This document shows, piece by piece, positions 18,002 through 27,234 of a DNA stretch of 64,000 nt (position 1 is the stretch's first letter; each line of letters starts with the position of its first letter). This DNA is from Tharpella sp964457755 (GTDB lineage Bacteria; Desulfobacterota; Anaeroferrophillalia; Anaeroferrophillales; Tharpellaceae), in the NCBI GenBank assembly GCA_964457755.1, contig CAYWGC010000001.1, positions 124,001-188,000 of the forward strand. Reading direction: 5' to 3'. Position numbers and translations under genes: made by a program. The notes under the pieces are model-generated. The model was not told the origin of the DNA. It searched no databases and was given only the letters and a program-made list of their open reading frames with translations.

Positions 18002-18508
18002 ATGAATAACGATATCTTTCGTAGTTTTCTAATCAAGTTTCAGCAATTAAAACTGCTCATGGCTGGGATTTCCCTGTTGCTGATGGTGCTCATCGGCTTT
18101 GCCAATGTTGTCTGCCGTAACTTCTGGCAGCCTTTGAAGGGTTCGTTTGAGATAATCGGCTATCTCGGGGCGATCACTATCGCCCTCTCTCTAGGCAGTG
18201 CACAACTTGAAAAAAAACATATTATTGTTGATATCATCACCCGTAAATACAGCCCCAGATGGCGGCGCTTAACCGCAGCGATCGGCCATTTTTGCGGGGC
18301 TCTCTTCTTCAGCCTGGCGGCTTGGCAGACCTGGCTCTGGGGCGACAATATCCGCCATGCCGGAGAAACCTCGGAAACCCTGCACCTGATCTTTTACCCT
18401 TTCATCTATCTGACCGCTTTCGGCTTTGCTTACCTCGCCCTGGTTCTGCTTTCAGACTTAAATATAAGCCTGCAAAAACTTCCCGCCGATCAAGCTGAAT
18501 CTTTATGA
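18002..18508 (+). CDS. dctQ: TRAP transporter small permease, DctQ family
   Basis: 168 aa from ATG at 18002, with four predicted membrane helices. It carries the DctQ motif VVCRNFWQPLKGSFEIIGYLG followed by LGSAQLEKKHIIVDII. It forms the membrane complex with DctM. The start is uncertain because no strong RBS precedes 18002; a longer frame opens at 17948 inside the intercistronic hairpin region. Its stop overlaps the dctM start (ATGA), indicating translational coupling. Confidence 0.85.
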   Translation: MNNDIFRSFLIKFQQLKLLMAGISLLLMVLIGFANVVCRNFWQPLKGSFEIIGYLGAITIALSLGSAQLEKKHIIVDIITRKYSPRWRRLTAAIGHFCGALFFSLAAWQTWLWGDNIRHAGETSETLHLIFYPFIYLTAFGFAYLALVLLSDLNISLQKLPADQAESL

Positions 18509-19809
18509 GTCCTGAAACCGTTGGCATCATTGGCATCATCTTAATGATGGCGGCCATGCTCCTGCTCCAGATTCCGGTCGGCTTTGCAATGGCCCTGACT
18601 GGCTTTGCCGGGGTTGCCTGGCTGATCTCTGTAGATGCCGCCCTGGCCCTGATCGGCAACGACCTATGGACAACTTTTTCAGGTTACGGCCTGACCATTA
18701 TCCCACTTTTTATCTTCATGGGCCATATCTGTTTCCACAGCAACGTCAACAGCCGCCTCTACAAATGTGCCTACGCCTGGCTCGGAGCAACTCGTGGCGG
18801 TCTGGCGATGGCGACGGTTGCGGCTTGTGCCGGTTTTGCCGCAATCAGCGGCTCCAACACGGCCACCGCCGCGACCATGACTTCGGTAGCGTTGCCGTCA
18901 ATGAAGAAATATGGCTATCACCCAACCCTGATTACCGGTTCAATAGCGGCTGGATCAACCTTAGGAGTCGTCATCCCCCCCAGCATTGTTCTGGTGGTTT
19001 ACGGCATCTACACCGGGCAGTCGATCGCCAAACTTTTTTTCGGCAGTATTATCCCCGGCCTGATCCTCGCGGCCTTACTGATTATAACAATTATTGTCAT
19101 CTGTCGCCGTCACCCAGACTGGGGACCCCCAGGCGAAAAAACCACCTTCAAAGAAAAAATATTATCGCTCAAGGGCTCTTTCGAGATGCTGTTGCTTTTC
19201 GGTCTGGTTATGGGCGGCCTTTTTGTCGGCTTTTTCACGCCCAGTGAGGCTGGCGCCGTGGGCTCATTCTGCGCCGTAGTTTTAAGTTTTTTCCGCCGTT
19301 CACTCTCATATAAAAAATTTATTGCGGCCATCAACGACACCTTAAAAATTTCAAGTTTCATCATTATAATTATTGCTGGAGCTGTCATCTTCGGCCGGTT
19401 TCTGGCCTTAACCAGGCTCCCCTACGCGATTGCCGAATGGGCCGCGGCTCTGCCCGTCGCACCAGCCATTATCCTCTGGATCATCATCCTGGTCTTTCTC
19501 GTCGGCGGCGCCATCATGGATGCCCTGGGCCTGCTCCTGATCACCATCCCGATCTTCTACCCCCTGGCCGTAAAGCTCAACTTCGACCCGATCTGGTTCG
19601 GGGTTTTGATTACTATTGTCACCACTATGGGCGCCATCACCCCTCCAGTTGGGGTCAACGCCTATGTTGTTGCCGGCATTGCCGAAGATATCCCATTAAC
19701 AACTATCTTTAAAGGCATTGCCTATTTTCTACCGACCTACATCATCACCATTATCCTGATCGAAATCTTCCCGCAGCTTATCCTCTGGCCAGCCGCTTCG
19801 GTTTATTGA
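18505..19809 (+). CDS. dctM: TRAP transporter large permease, DctM family
   Basis: 434 aa with about 12 hydrophobic segments. Family motifs include IPLFIFMGHI, GFAAISGSNTATAATM, AAGSTLGVVIPPSIVLVVYG and the C-terminal GAITPPVGVNAYVVAGIA. It is the sodium-coupled transport subunit. It overlaps dctQ by 4 nt and ends the operon. Confidence 0.92.
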   Translation: MSPETVGIIGIILMMAAMLLLQIPVGFAMALTGFAGVAWLISVDAALALIGNDLWTTFSGYGLTIIPLFIFMGHICFHSNVNSRLYKCAYAWLGATRGGLAMATVAACAGFAAISGSNTATAATMTSVALPSMKKYGYHPTLITGSIAAGSTLGVVIPPSIVLVVYGIYTGQSIAKLFFGSIIPGLILAALLIITIIVICRRHPDWGPPGEKTTFKEKILSLKGSFEMLLLFGLVMGGLFVGFFTPSEAGAVGSFCAVVLSFFRRSLSYKKFIAAINDTLKISSFIIIIIAGAVIFGRFLALTRLPYAIAEWAAALPVAPAIILWIIILVFLVGGAIMDALGLLLITIPIFYPLAVKLNFDPIWFGVLITIVTTMGAITPPVGVNAYVVAGIAEDIPLTTIFKGIAYFLPTYIITIILIEIFPQLILWPAASVY

Positions 19810-20159
19810 CTTTGTAAAAACTCCTTCGACGGCGATCAAAAAATAAACCTAAAAAGACAGCAGTGAAATTTACAGTTGTTCACAACCACATCTTCGTGTA
19901 AAATTACGGAGATAATGAACAGATGTTATAGCCCCCTGAAACAGAATTTAAAACAAAAAAGTTTGCTGACTACCATAGACCTTCACCAGATGCTTTGATT
20001 ATAGCTAAAACAGATCAATGAGAGCCGAAACAGTTTGACGGAAAAACCCATTAACCTTGACAATCTCAAATAAATCCTGCAACTATACAGTTAAATCAAT
20101 CGCCAGCAACCTCTCCTGATTGCCGGCTAATACGTATTCCGTGTGATCATCTGTAATCT
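19810..20159. other. Intergenic region, promoter region of the chaperone-like cluster
   Basis: 350 nt without a coding frame. It must contain the promoter for the 20160-23913 genes. A TTGACA at about 20055 is present, but the nearest TATACA is 21 nt away, too far for a standard promoter. Nothing else is supported. Confidence 0.4.
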
Positions 20160-22196
20160 ATGCGACAACTGATTCCCTCATCTAATATTATTAACGATCT
20201 CCTGGCCGAAAACTGGGAGCTGCGCTGGCGGGTTCTGGAAAACTTTTACCAGACCCAGCTTTTGCTACGCGATTTTGCCCATTCCTCAGAAGAACATAAA
20301 CAGGCCCGCACCTTGTGCAAAGAGATGGCCGGCAGACTCAACGGTGCCAGTGATGTAAACCTGCATCTGGTTCTGACTGCAGCCTGGTTTTTAGGGGGCA
20401 ACCACTTTCTCCTGCTGGCTTTAGAGGAGATCGGAGTTGATGACCCGGAGACTGGTGATTCGGAAACCAAGCGTCTGAAAAAACCACTTATAAATAATCA
20501 CCCAGAAGCCTCTTTCTTTGACTATTTCCACTCCCTGTTGAGCCGTAACAAAGCCGTAGACGCTGCGACAGCCACCGCCATCAAATTTTTTCCCGCTGAT
20601 CTCAGTCTTAAACTGCTCTGCGCCATCCCTGAACGTGAAGCAAGAGTTGCCGGTCTTAGTTTACTAAAAAACAATCAACCTGGACTTTTATTTAATGATT
20701 TTCTTCTCGCAAATAATCTCTTACTCCTGAAAGAGACGCCGGAACTTTTAGATTTTATCGGCCCCAATTTAACTCCTGAAACAGAGGCTGAAGTCACCAA
20801 GCTGGTATCAAAATTACTGGCCAGCAACAACCTTATAGAATACGCAATCCGCGCGGCCGGGCGCCTGCAACTTGAAAGCTGCCGCCCCCAACTTAGAAAA
20901 CTGATTGACGATGAACCCCTGGCAGCCGGAGCCCTGGCCCGGTTCGGTGATGAGATTGGGTGCAACAAACTGCTCAAATCCGGTAAATCATGGCGCCGCA
21001 AAAAACGCACCGCGGCCCTTTCCGAGCTGGCATGGTGTAAGAGTCCCGAAGCCCTGGAACTTCTGCAAAGCCGGGCCCAGCAGAGTAATCTTGAAGAGCG
21101 CCATGAAGCTTTGCAGGCTCTTGGCCAAATGCGCAGCCCCGAAGCTCTGCAAATAATCCGCGATCTTCTTAACAAATCCCATAAAAAAGAGAACCTCAAG
21201 CTACTCTTACAAAGTATCACCGGCCCCAAGTGGCCGGCAGAGTGCCAACCTGAATGCCAAGATACAGCCAACCAACTCGCTCAATGGGCGGACAATGTTG
21301 AGTTTTACCCAACCCTGCTCCAGGCGCTGGCAGCCCTCGCCTACGATGATGCCTGGAACGACATTTTAAGCCGCATTAAAAGCCCCGTTCTCAAACCTCA
21401 CTACCGAGAGATCGCCCTCTTCATGAGTCGTTTTGCGGATCAAGCCAAAATTCGGCAGAGCCTGCTGACTTTAACAAATGATATTGACTGGTCTTTTTCC
21501 TATCGCCTGATTAATCTATTATCCCCAAAACTCAAAGGTTTAGACATCCCGCACTTGCTAAATCTACTGACCGATCGGGAAGAGGGACGGGCTTTGACTA
21601 TCAAAGAACGTCTGACCAAAGGCCAGGATCTTGAGCGCATAACCGATGCCATGGCCGAATTCTTTGAACATCACCCAGAAATCGCCAACCTGACCATCGA
21701 AAAGTTGCTGACCGCCATCTCTATCGGCAGCCAACCCCCAAGTGAACTACTTTTTGCTGAAATAAGACAACAACCAAATGAATTAATCGATCTAATTCTT
21801 GGCAGTGGCCCGGGTAACGATCATGCTGATATTACCGACCGTGACTTCCCCCTGCTGATGGCCATGCATTTACTCTCTGAAATCGAGGTTGAAGGCAGCG
21901 ATTGTTTTGCGATAATAGTACACCGAACCCGGCGCTACAGCGGTTTCTTCCGAGAGTCTATAACTGCCGCCCTAAACCTTCTGCTTGACCAGGAAAATGA
22001 ACTCAGCCATGTGCAAAATCTACCTATCTTAAATCAGATTATTGACTTTATTCGAGGGCGAATTCACTATGAAGATTTGCGCCAGAAAATCCTTCTAAGA
22101 ATCAACCAGATAGTCCGCAAAAGCAAAGAACTTAAGGTCTACAACGAAGCCTCTCAAACCAGAGAGCTCAAGATTTTCAAAGTGAAGAAACTCTGA
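20160..22196 (+). CDS. Large HEAT-repeat protein heading the Ycf46/Hsp70-like cluster
   Basis: 678 aa, all-helical, with no signal peptide or membrane helix. HEAT-like helix pairs are clearest at about residues 280-350 (SPEALELLQSRAQQSNLEER, then SPEALQIIRDLLNKSHKKE). It is likely a scaffold or adaptor. The stop overlaps the next start (TGATG), so it is translationally coupled to the Hsp70-like gene and probably works with it. No strong RBS precedes 20160, so the start is provisional. No closer family is recognised. Confidence 0.7.
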   Translation: MRQLIPSSNIINDLLAENWELRWRVLENFYQTQLLLRDFAHSSEEHKQARTLCKEMAGRLNGASDVNLHLVLTAAWFLGGNHFLLLALEEIGVDDPETGDSETKRLKKPLINNHPEASFFDYFHSLLSRNKAVDAATATAIKFFPADLSLKLLCAIPEREARVAGLSLLKNNQPGLLFNDFLLANNLLLLKETPELLDFIGPNLTPETEAEVTKLVSKLLASNNLIEYAIRAAGRLQLESCRPQLRKLIDDEPLAAGALARFGDEIGCNKLLKSGKSWRRKKRTAALSELAWCKSPEALELLQSRAQQSNLEERHEALQALGQMRSPEALQIIRDLLNKSHKKENLKLLLQSITGPKWPAECQPECQDTANQLAQWADNVEFYPTLLQALAALAYDDAWNDILSRIKSPVLKPHYREIALFMSRFADQAKIRQSLLTLTNDIDWSFSYRLINLLSPKLKGLDIPHLLNLLTDREEGRALTIKERLTKGQDLERITDAMAEFFEHHPEIANLTIEKLLTAISIGSQPPSELLFAEIRQQPNELIDLILGSGPGNDHADITDRDFPLLMAMHLLSEIEVEGSDCFAIIVHRTRRYSGFFRESITAALNLLLDQENELSHVQNLPILNQIIDFIRGRIHYEDLRQKILLRINQIVRKSKELKVYNEASQTRELKIFKVKKL

Positions 22197-23713
22197 TGGC
22201 TAAATCAATCTCAATCTTCTTTAACAATGTCAATCTGCAGGTCTACAGCCAGGATGAAGATAGCGGTCATATTGAGTCAGTCCACCTTGGCGACATTTCA
22301 ACCACAGTCGAAATTAACACCCCTAAAGGTTCCGAAAAAATCCACCTGATCCCGGCCATGATCTGCTATGGCGATCGCATCTATTGCGGCCAGGAGGTTT
22401 TCAGCCATAAAAAATTCAACTCTACTGCGACCTTCAAGTACATGAAGCAGTATATGGGCAAAAAACAGTACCTGCCCAGGATTATCAACGACCAGGAGAT
22501 CAGTACCTTCCAGGCCGCTACTGATCTCCTGGTCAACATCATCGACCGCATCCATGCGCTCTACGGCAAAGATCAGATAGCAATGATCGTTTTCATTGTC
22601 CAGCCCCTTAACTTTTCCGTCTTCGCGGCAACCATCGAAGAGTTCTGTCTGCGCATTGGCCTGATTAACTATAAGATTGTTGATGAAACCGTGTGCGCCC
22701 TTTTAGCTTACGATCTTGCTACCCAGATAAACCAACACCTGGTCTATCTCCATTTCGGCTACACAACCATCGACCTCTATCTGGTCAAGATTGTCGAGAG
22801 CACTCGTGAACCCCGGCTCCAGAGCGTAATCATCTGCAGTATGCATAAAAACTATGGTGGAGCCGACATCGACCGAGTGATCCAGGTCCATTTCGCCGAA
22901 AAAGTCAAATTCAATATGAAAAAGGCCCGTGAAATCAGAGGTAAACTTAACCTGAACCCCCAGTTTCATGAGACCATTGACGGAGTTGATCTCCATCTTT
23001 CACGCGAAGATCTCCATAAAATGCTTGACCAGAAAGGTTATGGCGATGAGCTGAAAGTTCTTTTACGCGATCTCTTTGACCTGGCGTCCGGTTTTGGGGT
23101 CACAAATGACAATGTAGGTTATGTTTTAGGCAGTGGTTTAAGCTTGCCGACCCACTACTACCATGACATATTGAAAAAATTTTTCGGCCCCAAGCTTCTG
23201 AGCAACCACGCCCATGAAGCGATCCCGATAGGGGCCTTGCGCTACCTTAAAAAAGGCGGAATTCAGGCTACTGTTAAAGCGAACTATGCGCTTCGCAGCC
23301 GCACCGCCAAAGGCGATGGCTACCGCTACGACATCATCGTTCCCAAAGGCACCACCTTCCCAACCCAGAACGGTATCACCAGTATCGTTGCTAACGGTTT
23401 TTTTGCCGGCCAGCTTGAGGTGGAACTCGATATTTTCCGGATGGATCGCCCCGAATCGAGCAATGACCGGGAAATTGTCATTGATGCTGCGGGACACATG
23501 CAACTCGAAGAGAACTTAGGCGATACACAACAATCTTTTATTAATGAGGCACGCCCGGAGATCATCCCGCTCGACCCCCCGGCCTTGGACAATGAACAAC
23601 GCTTAGAAATTACGTTTGACATCAGCTTGAACTGTGACTTACTGATTACGGTCAAAGACCTGCGCCGCAATCAGACTATCTGGAAAAGAAAAAAATCGGT
23701 GCGCCTGCAGTGA
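22196..23713 (+). CDS. Divergent Hsp70/actin-fold protein with degenerate ATP-binding motifs
   Basis: 505 aa. The N-terminal 370 residues follow the Hsp70 ATPase layout: an upper lobe with DEVCALLAYD-like text (VDETVCALLAYDLA), the phosphate-2 region HFGYTTIDLYLV at about 185, GGADIDRVIQVHF, and an adenosine-type loop VLGSGLSLP at about 307. The last 130 residues resemble the Hsp70 beta-sandwich (VPKGTTFPTQNG, EVELDIFRM, ITFDISLNCDLLITV). The classic phosphate-1 motif DLGTTNS is replaced by FFNNVNLQVY, so ATP hydrolysis may be weak or absent. There is no helical lid. It sits between HEAT and AAA+ genes; a chaperone-like or sensing role is inferred. Confidence 0.7.
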   Translation: MAKSISIFFNNVNLQVYSQDEDSGHIESVHLGDISTTVEINTPKGSEKIHLIPAMICYGDRIYCGQEVFSHKKFNSTATFKYMKQYMGKKQYLPRIINDQEISTFQAATDLLVNIIDRIHALYGKDQIAMIVFIVQPLNFSVFAATIEEFCLRIGLINYKIVDETVCALLAYDLATQINQHLVYLHFGYTTIDLYLVKIVESTREPRLQSVIICSMHKNYGGADIDRVIQVHFAEKVKFNMKKAREIRGKLNLNPQFHETIDGVDLHLSREDLHKMLDQKGYGDELKVLLRDLFDLASGFGVTNDNVGYVLGSGLSLPTHYYHDILKKFFGPKLLSNHAHEAIPIGALRYLKKGGIQATVKANYALRSRTAKGDGYRYDIIVPKGTTFPTQNGITSIVANGFFAGQLEVELDIFRMDRPESSNDREIVIDAAGHMQLEENLGDTQQSFINEARPEIIPLDPPALDNEQRLEITFDISLNCDLLITVKDLRRNQTIWKRKKSVRLQ

Positions 23714-23913
23714 CTGAAAAGCCCAATAAAACTACCCCTCCCTCTGCAGCGCCCCTAAAAGAGGAGCTGCAGGTTCATATCCGCATTACAGAAAACGGTG
23801 AAATATGTGCCTGGGGCCTGGACCAAAAAGGCGAAGAGAAAATTTACGGATTGACCGGCAACCTCGATTTAATTAATAGATATAAGGCTATGTCATTTAA
23901 CTTGTGCGGTTAA
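23710..23913 (+). CDS. 67-aa protein coupled to the Hsp70-like gene
   Basis: It starts at GTG 23710, overlapping the preceding stop (GTGA), so translation is probably coupled. After a Pro/Thr-rich N-terminus it has a short beta pattern, ELQVHIRITENGEICAWG then EKIYGLTGNL. It has no recognised domain. The overlap with a real gene and the absence of another gene in the gap support it as coding. Confidence 0.5.
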   Translation: MTEKPNKTTPPSAAPLKEELQVHIRITENGEICAWGLDQKGEEKIYGLTGNLDLINRYKAMSFNLCG

Positions 23914-24104
23914 ATTTGAAGTTTTATTAGACTCTTGCCTGTGAAGTTTCACTCAAAACGATCAAAACCTTACTTTCAACTACAGATAGCAGTAGAGTAC
24001 ACAGAGGCTCCAGCAAGAAAGCTTTCGCTGTAAACCCTGTGGTAATTTTCTAACTTAAAACTTTAGCCTTTTTGGTTCCGGATACACCGGATTAGGAGTC
24101 GATA

Positions 24105-25595
24105 ATGACCTTTCTTGATCGCTTCAACACCACCATTCGCAGCAACCACTCCCTGATCAACGTGGTAACTTACGAAGAGGACCGCTTTCTGACGATGATG
24201 GCTGAATCCCCGCTTTTCAAAGACAAAAACATTATTATCTGGGATCTCGGGGATGGCTTTAAATCGATCAAGGGAGAGATGAGCGGCATCAAAAACAAGG
24301 ATCGTCCCGACCCCATCAACTGCCTGCAGGAGATTAGTAAATTCAGCGGCAACACCATCTTTATTTTGCGTGATTTCCATCTCCATTTTCGTGAAAGTAT
24401 TATTCTACGCTCCTTAAGAAACCTTAACCATGACTTGCAGTTTACCAAAAAAACCATCATCTTGACCACGCCCAGCGCGACCTTGCCGATAGAGTTACGG
24501 GAAGATGTCTGCCAGATCGAGTTGGAACTCCCTGGCTACTATGAAATTGAAAAAAAGCTCGACAGTGTCGTTGCCAGCGCCGCCCAAGGTAAACCCCCAA
24601 CCCCCCAACTCAAAGAGAAGATTGTTGAATCAACCCTCGGGCTCTCAATGGTCAACATTAAGAACCTTTTTTCCAAAATAATCATCACTAACGGAGCCGT
24701 TGACGAACGCGCCATAGAAATCATCCTGCAGGAAAAACGCGGCATTATTAAAAAAGGAGAAATTTTAGAATTTTTCCCGGTTCAAGAGAGCCTTAACGAT
24801 ATCGGCGGCCTCGATAATCTCAAAGGCTGGCTCCGCAAGCGCAGTCAGGTTTTCACCCACAAAGCCAAAGACTACGGCCTGCCATCACCTAAAGGTATTC
24901 TTATTATCGGAATCCAGGGAACCGGCAAGAGCCTCACCGCTAAAGCGACCGCCGGACTCTGGAAATTACCGTTATTACGGATGGATCTGGGCAAGGTTTT
25001 TGGAAGTTTACTGGGTGAATCTGAACAGAACCTGCGGCAGGCAATTCACTTGGCCGAAACTATCTCACCCTGCATCTTGTGGATCGATGAACTCGAAAAA
25101 GCTTTCGCCGGAAGCTCCGGTTCGGCCGGCGACGGCGGCACTTCGGCTCGGATCTTAGGAACCTTTCTCACCTGGATGCAGGAAAAGACTAAACCGGTTT
25201 TCATCATAGCTACCGGCAATGATGTCGCCCAGCTTCCCCCTGAACTGATGCGCAAGGGCCGTTTTGATGAGATTTTTTTTGTTGACCTGCCTTCAACCTC
25301 TGAACGACAAGCAATCTTTAAGGTTTTGCTGGAAAAGGTACGCCCCGTCATCCGGCAGTTCAATCTTGAGAAACTGGCAGATGCCACAACAGACTACAGT
25401 GGGGCTGAGATCGAACAGATTATTTACGATGCTATGTTTAACGCTTTTGACGATAACCAACGCGAATTCACGGAAGCTGACATTCTCTTAAGCGTTAACG
25501 AAATTATCCCGATATCACGCTTGATGAGCGAAAAAATCGATGGACTTAAGGCCTGGGCAGCCCAACGCACCCGTAAAGCTAACAGTGAATCATAA
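24105..25595 (+). CDS. AAA+ ATPase, Ycf46-like
   Basis: 496 aa. The N-terminal 220 residues are the Ycf46-type domain (NHSLINVVTYEEDRFLTMM, then WDLGDGFKSI). The AAA+ module follows: Walker A GIQGTGKS at about 269-276, Walker B CILWIDELEKAF at about 325, sensor 1 IATGND, arginine-finger RKGRFDE and the lid SGAEIEQII. TAGGAG lies upstream of ATG. Cyanobacterial and plastid Ycf46 is linked to photosynthetic carbon regulation; the role in an anaerobe is unknown. It precedes DUF1257 and DUF2997 genes, an arrangement that supports a shared complex. Confidence 0.82.
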   Translation: MTFLDRFNTTIRSNHSLINVVTYEEDRFLTMMAESPLFKDKNIIIWDLGDGFKSIKGEMSGIKNKDRPDPINCLQEISKFSGNTIFILRDFHLHFRESIILRSLRNLNHDLQFTKKTIILTTPSATLPIELREDVCQIELELPGYYEIEKKLDSVVASAAQGKPPTPQLKEKIVESTLGLSMVNIKNLFSKIIITNGAVDERAIEIILQEKRGIIKKGEILEFFPVQESLNDIGGLDNLKGWLRKRSQVFTHKAKDYGLPSPKGILIIGIQGTGKSLTAKATAGLWKLPLLRMDLGKVFGSLLGESEQNLRQAIHLAETISPCILWIDELEKAFAGSSGSAGDGGTSARILGTFLTWMQEKTKPVFIIATGNDVAQLPPELMRKGRFDEIFFVDLPSTSERQAIFKVLLEKVRPVIRQFNLEKLADATTDYSGAEIEQIIYDAMFNAFDDNQREFTEADILLSVNEIIPISRLMSEKIDGLKAWAAQRTRKANSES

Positions 25596-25628
25596 TTACT
25601 TATTAAAACTGCTCAAGGGAGAACAACC

Positions 25629-26006
25629 ATGTCCCACTTCACCAAGATAAAAAGTAAAATCGCTGATAAGGTTTTTTTAAAAAAAGCGATCAGCGACATG
25701 GAGCTAGAGTACCAGGAAGGTAAATTGAAAGCCAAGGGTTGGCTCTGGAAAAAAGAGAAAGCCGATATTGTCATCCCGACTAAAAGCGGTTTCGATATCG
25801 GTTTTCGTTTCAATGGTGAAACCTTTGATGTAGTCGCCGACTGGGACTCAATCAAGGACGTCGACCAGACAACCTTCATGGATACCCTGAACCAACGCTA
25901 TGCTTATAATGTTGTCAAAAACACTTTGGCACAACAGGGCTTTCTCCTCACCAACGAGGAAGCCGAAGCGGGAAATATAAATATGACATTAAGCCGGAAT
26001 ATTTAA
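25629..26006 (+). CDS. DUF1257 (Ycf35-like) protein
   Basis: 125 aa, starting MSHFTKIKSKIADKVFLKKA as in the DUF1257/Ycf35 family, and ending with a helix carrying YAYNVVKNTLAQQGF. Soluble and cytoplasmic. The function is unknown; it pairs with Ycf46-like ATPase and DUF2997 genes here. AAGGGAGAACA lies upstream, and the gap to the ATPase gene is 33 nt. Confidence 0.85.
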   Translation: MSHFTKIKSKIADKVFLKKAISDMELEYQEGKLKAKGWLWKKEKADIVIPTKSGFDIGFRFNGETFDVVADWDSIKDVDQTTFMDTLNQRYAYNVVKNTLAQQGFLLTNEEAEAGNINMTLSRNI

Positions 26007-26023
26007 CAGGAGATCACCAAATC

Positions 26024-26221
26024 ATGGAAAAAATAGATATTACGATCGGCAAAGATGGCGCCGTAGATCTGCAACTAGCTGGTTTTGAGGGTGGAAAGTG
26101 CCTTGAGGTTACCAAAATCCTGGAAACCCTGCTCGGCAATGAGATCGTTGAACGAAAGATGACCAGCGAATACTACACAACCAAGAATGTTCAGTTGGAA
26201 GAAAAACTACCCGGCTCCTGA
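26024..26221 (+). CDS. DUF2997 small protein
   Basis: 65 aa with the family pattern: ITIGKDGAVDLQLAGFEGGKCLEVTK followed by LETLLGNEIVERKMTSEYY. It is a small alpha/beta protein with one conserved Cys (KCLE). The gap to the DUF1257 gene is 17 nt with AGGAG upstream. It is the last gene of the cluster. Confidence 0.8.
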   Translation: MEKIDITIGKDGAVDLQLAGFEGGKCLEVTKILETLLGNEIVERKMTSEYYTTKNVQLEEKLPGS

Positions 26222-26271
26222 AAAAAAGAGTTGTTTTGAGTAACCCCTAAAAAAGAACATTACTCTTTTTT
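26222..26271 (+). terminator. Likely terminator after the DUF2997 gene
   Basis: An AAAAAAGAGT stretch pairs with ACTCTTTTTT about 30 nt later. The stem is AT-rich and the loop is large, so efficiency is uncertain. Confidence 0.45.
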
Positions 26272-26442
26272 GAATACACATCTTTTAGCGCTCATAAAAA
26301 ACAAAAAATCAAAAAAAACTTGACAACCTAAAATGTTTAGCTATAATATATAATGTAATATTTTCCAGCTGATACACTATTTGCCAGCCTAAAAGAGACA
26401 GGATCACCCAAGCACTAAATTCACATGCCTCCGGAGTGGACA

Positions 26443-26859
26443 ATGACCCCCAGCCAAGCCCGAATTAACAGTTGCAACTACGGCTATCAAGACGACAAAT
26501 CAACCGACATTTTTGAAATGATCCAGAGTATTCCGACCTTGACCAAGATTGGGGCAATCTGCTTAGTTCTAGGCAAATGCTTCGGCATCATGGCAATCCC
26601 AGCGGCCTTCATCCCCGCTCTTAATATTTTAGTCGTACCTTTAATCTTAGTTTGGGGATCTTTTGTTTTCATCGCTATTGCCCTCTGCTCAGTGGATCAC
26701 TTCAAAAAGAAAAAACTTGAAACTCAAAATGAGAAAAAAGATATTATAGCATCAATGATTGAAGAGACTCCTGAATTACGAGATCAGATTGTCGATGAAT
26801 TTGAGCAAGTTGGTATGGGGTCTGCTGTCATCGTACCTTTGGCTGTCGGTCAACGTTAA
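26443..26859 (+). CDS. Small inner-membrane protein of unknown function
   Basis: 138 aa from ATG at 26443 (a frame also opens at 26425). Two adjacent membrane helices (about residues 32-52 and 55-80) are followed by a charged cytoplasmic helix rich in Lys/Glu (DHFKKKKLETQNEKKD) and a short hydrophobic tail. No domain is recognised and the RBS is weak. A strong terminator follows, which supports a real transcription unit. Confidence 0.5.
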   Translation: MTPSQARINSCNYGYQDDKSTDIFEMIQSIPTLTKIGAICLVLGKCFGIMAIPAAFIPALNILVVPLILVWGSFVFIAIALCSVDHFKKKKLETQNEKKDIIASMIEETPELRDQIVDEFEQVGMGSAVIVPLAVGQR

Positions 26860-26887
26860 GCCTAAAATTTCAAGACCAGCCGACTTC

Positions 26888-26921
26888 AAAAAGCACCCCA
26901 AATTTATCTGGGGTGCTTTTT
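26888..26921 (+). terminator. Strong Rho-independent terminator
   Basis: AAAAAGCACCCCA (26888-26900) pairs perfectly with TGGGGTGCTTTTT (26909-26921), followed by further Ts. Confidence 0.9.
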
Positions 26922-27234
26922 TTTTTGAAAATAACCTACTTATATAAAAAACATACTATAACCTCAGGAGGCAAACATAACAAAAATCCGCTTACCCTGC
27001 TTAATCAAAAGACCCACATAAAGGGTGAAAACAACCATCAAAGACCAACTCCACACAAAGAAAACCAATTTTTTTTATGGGTTTCCTCTTGTTTTTGGTT
27101 GACCAAACAAGTCAATTAATGTAGCTTAATGAGGCATTTGACACCAAACGCGATCTCATATCAAAAAACCGCACAACTTACGACCAGTATCGCAGGAAAG
27201 ATCACTGGCAAACTATTAAACAGAGGATTTTTAG
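26922..27234. other. Intergenic region upstream of conduit 2
   Basis: About 310 AT-rich nt with no coding frame. A short dyad, CTTGTTT with AAACAAG around a GGT/ACC core, lies near 27090-27113 and may be an operator. No sigma54 promoter or riboswitch was recognised. Confidence 0.4.
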
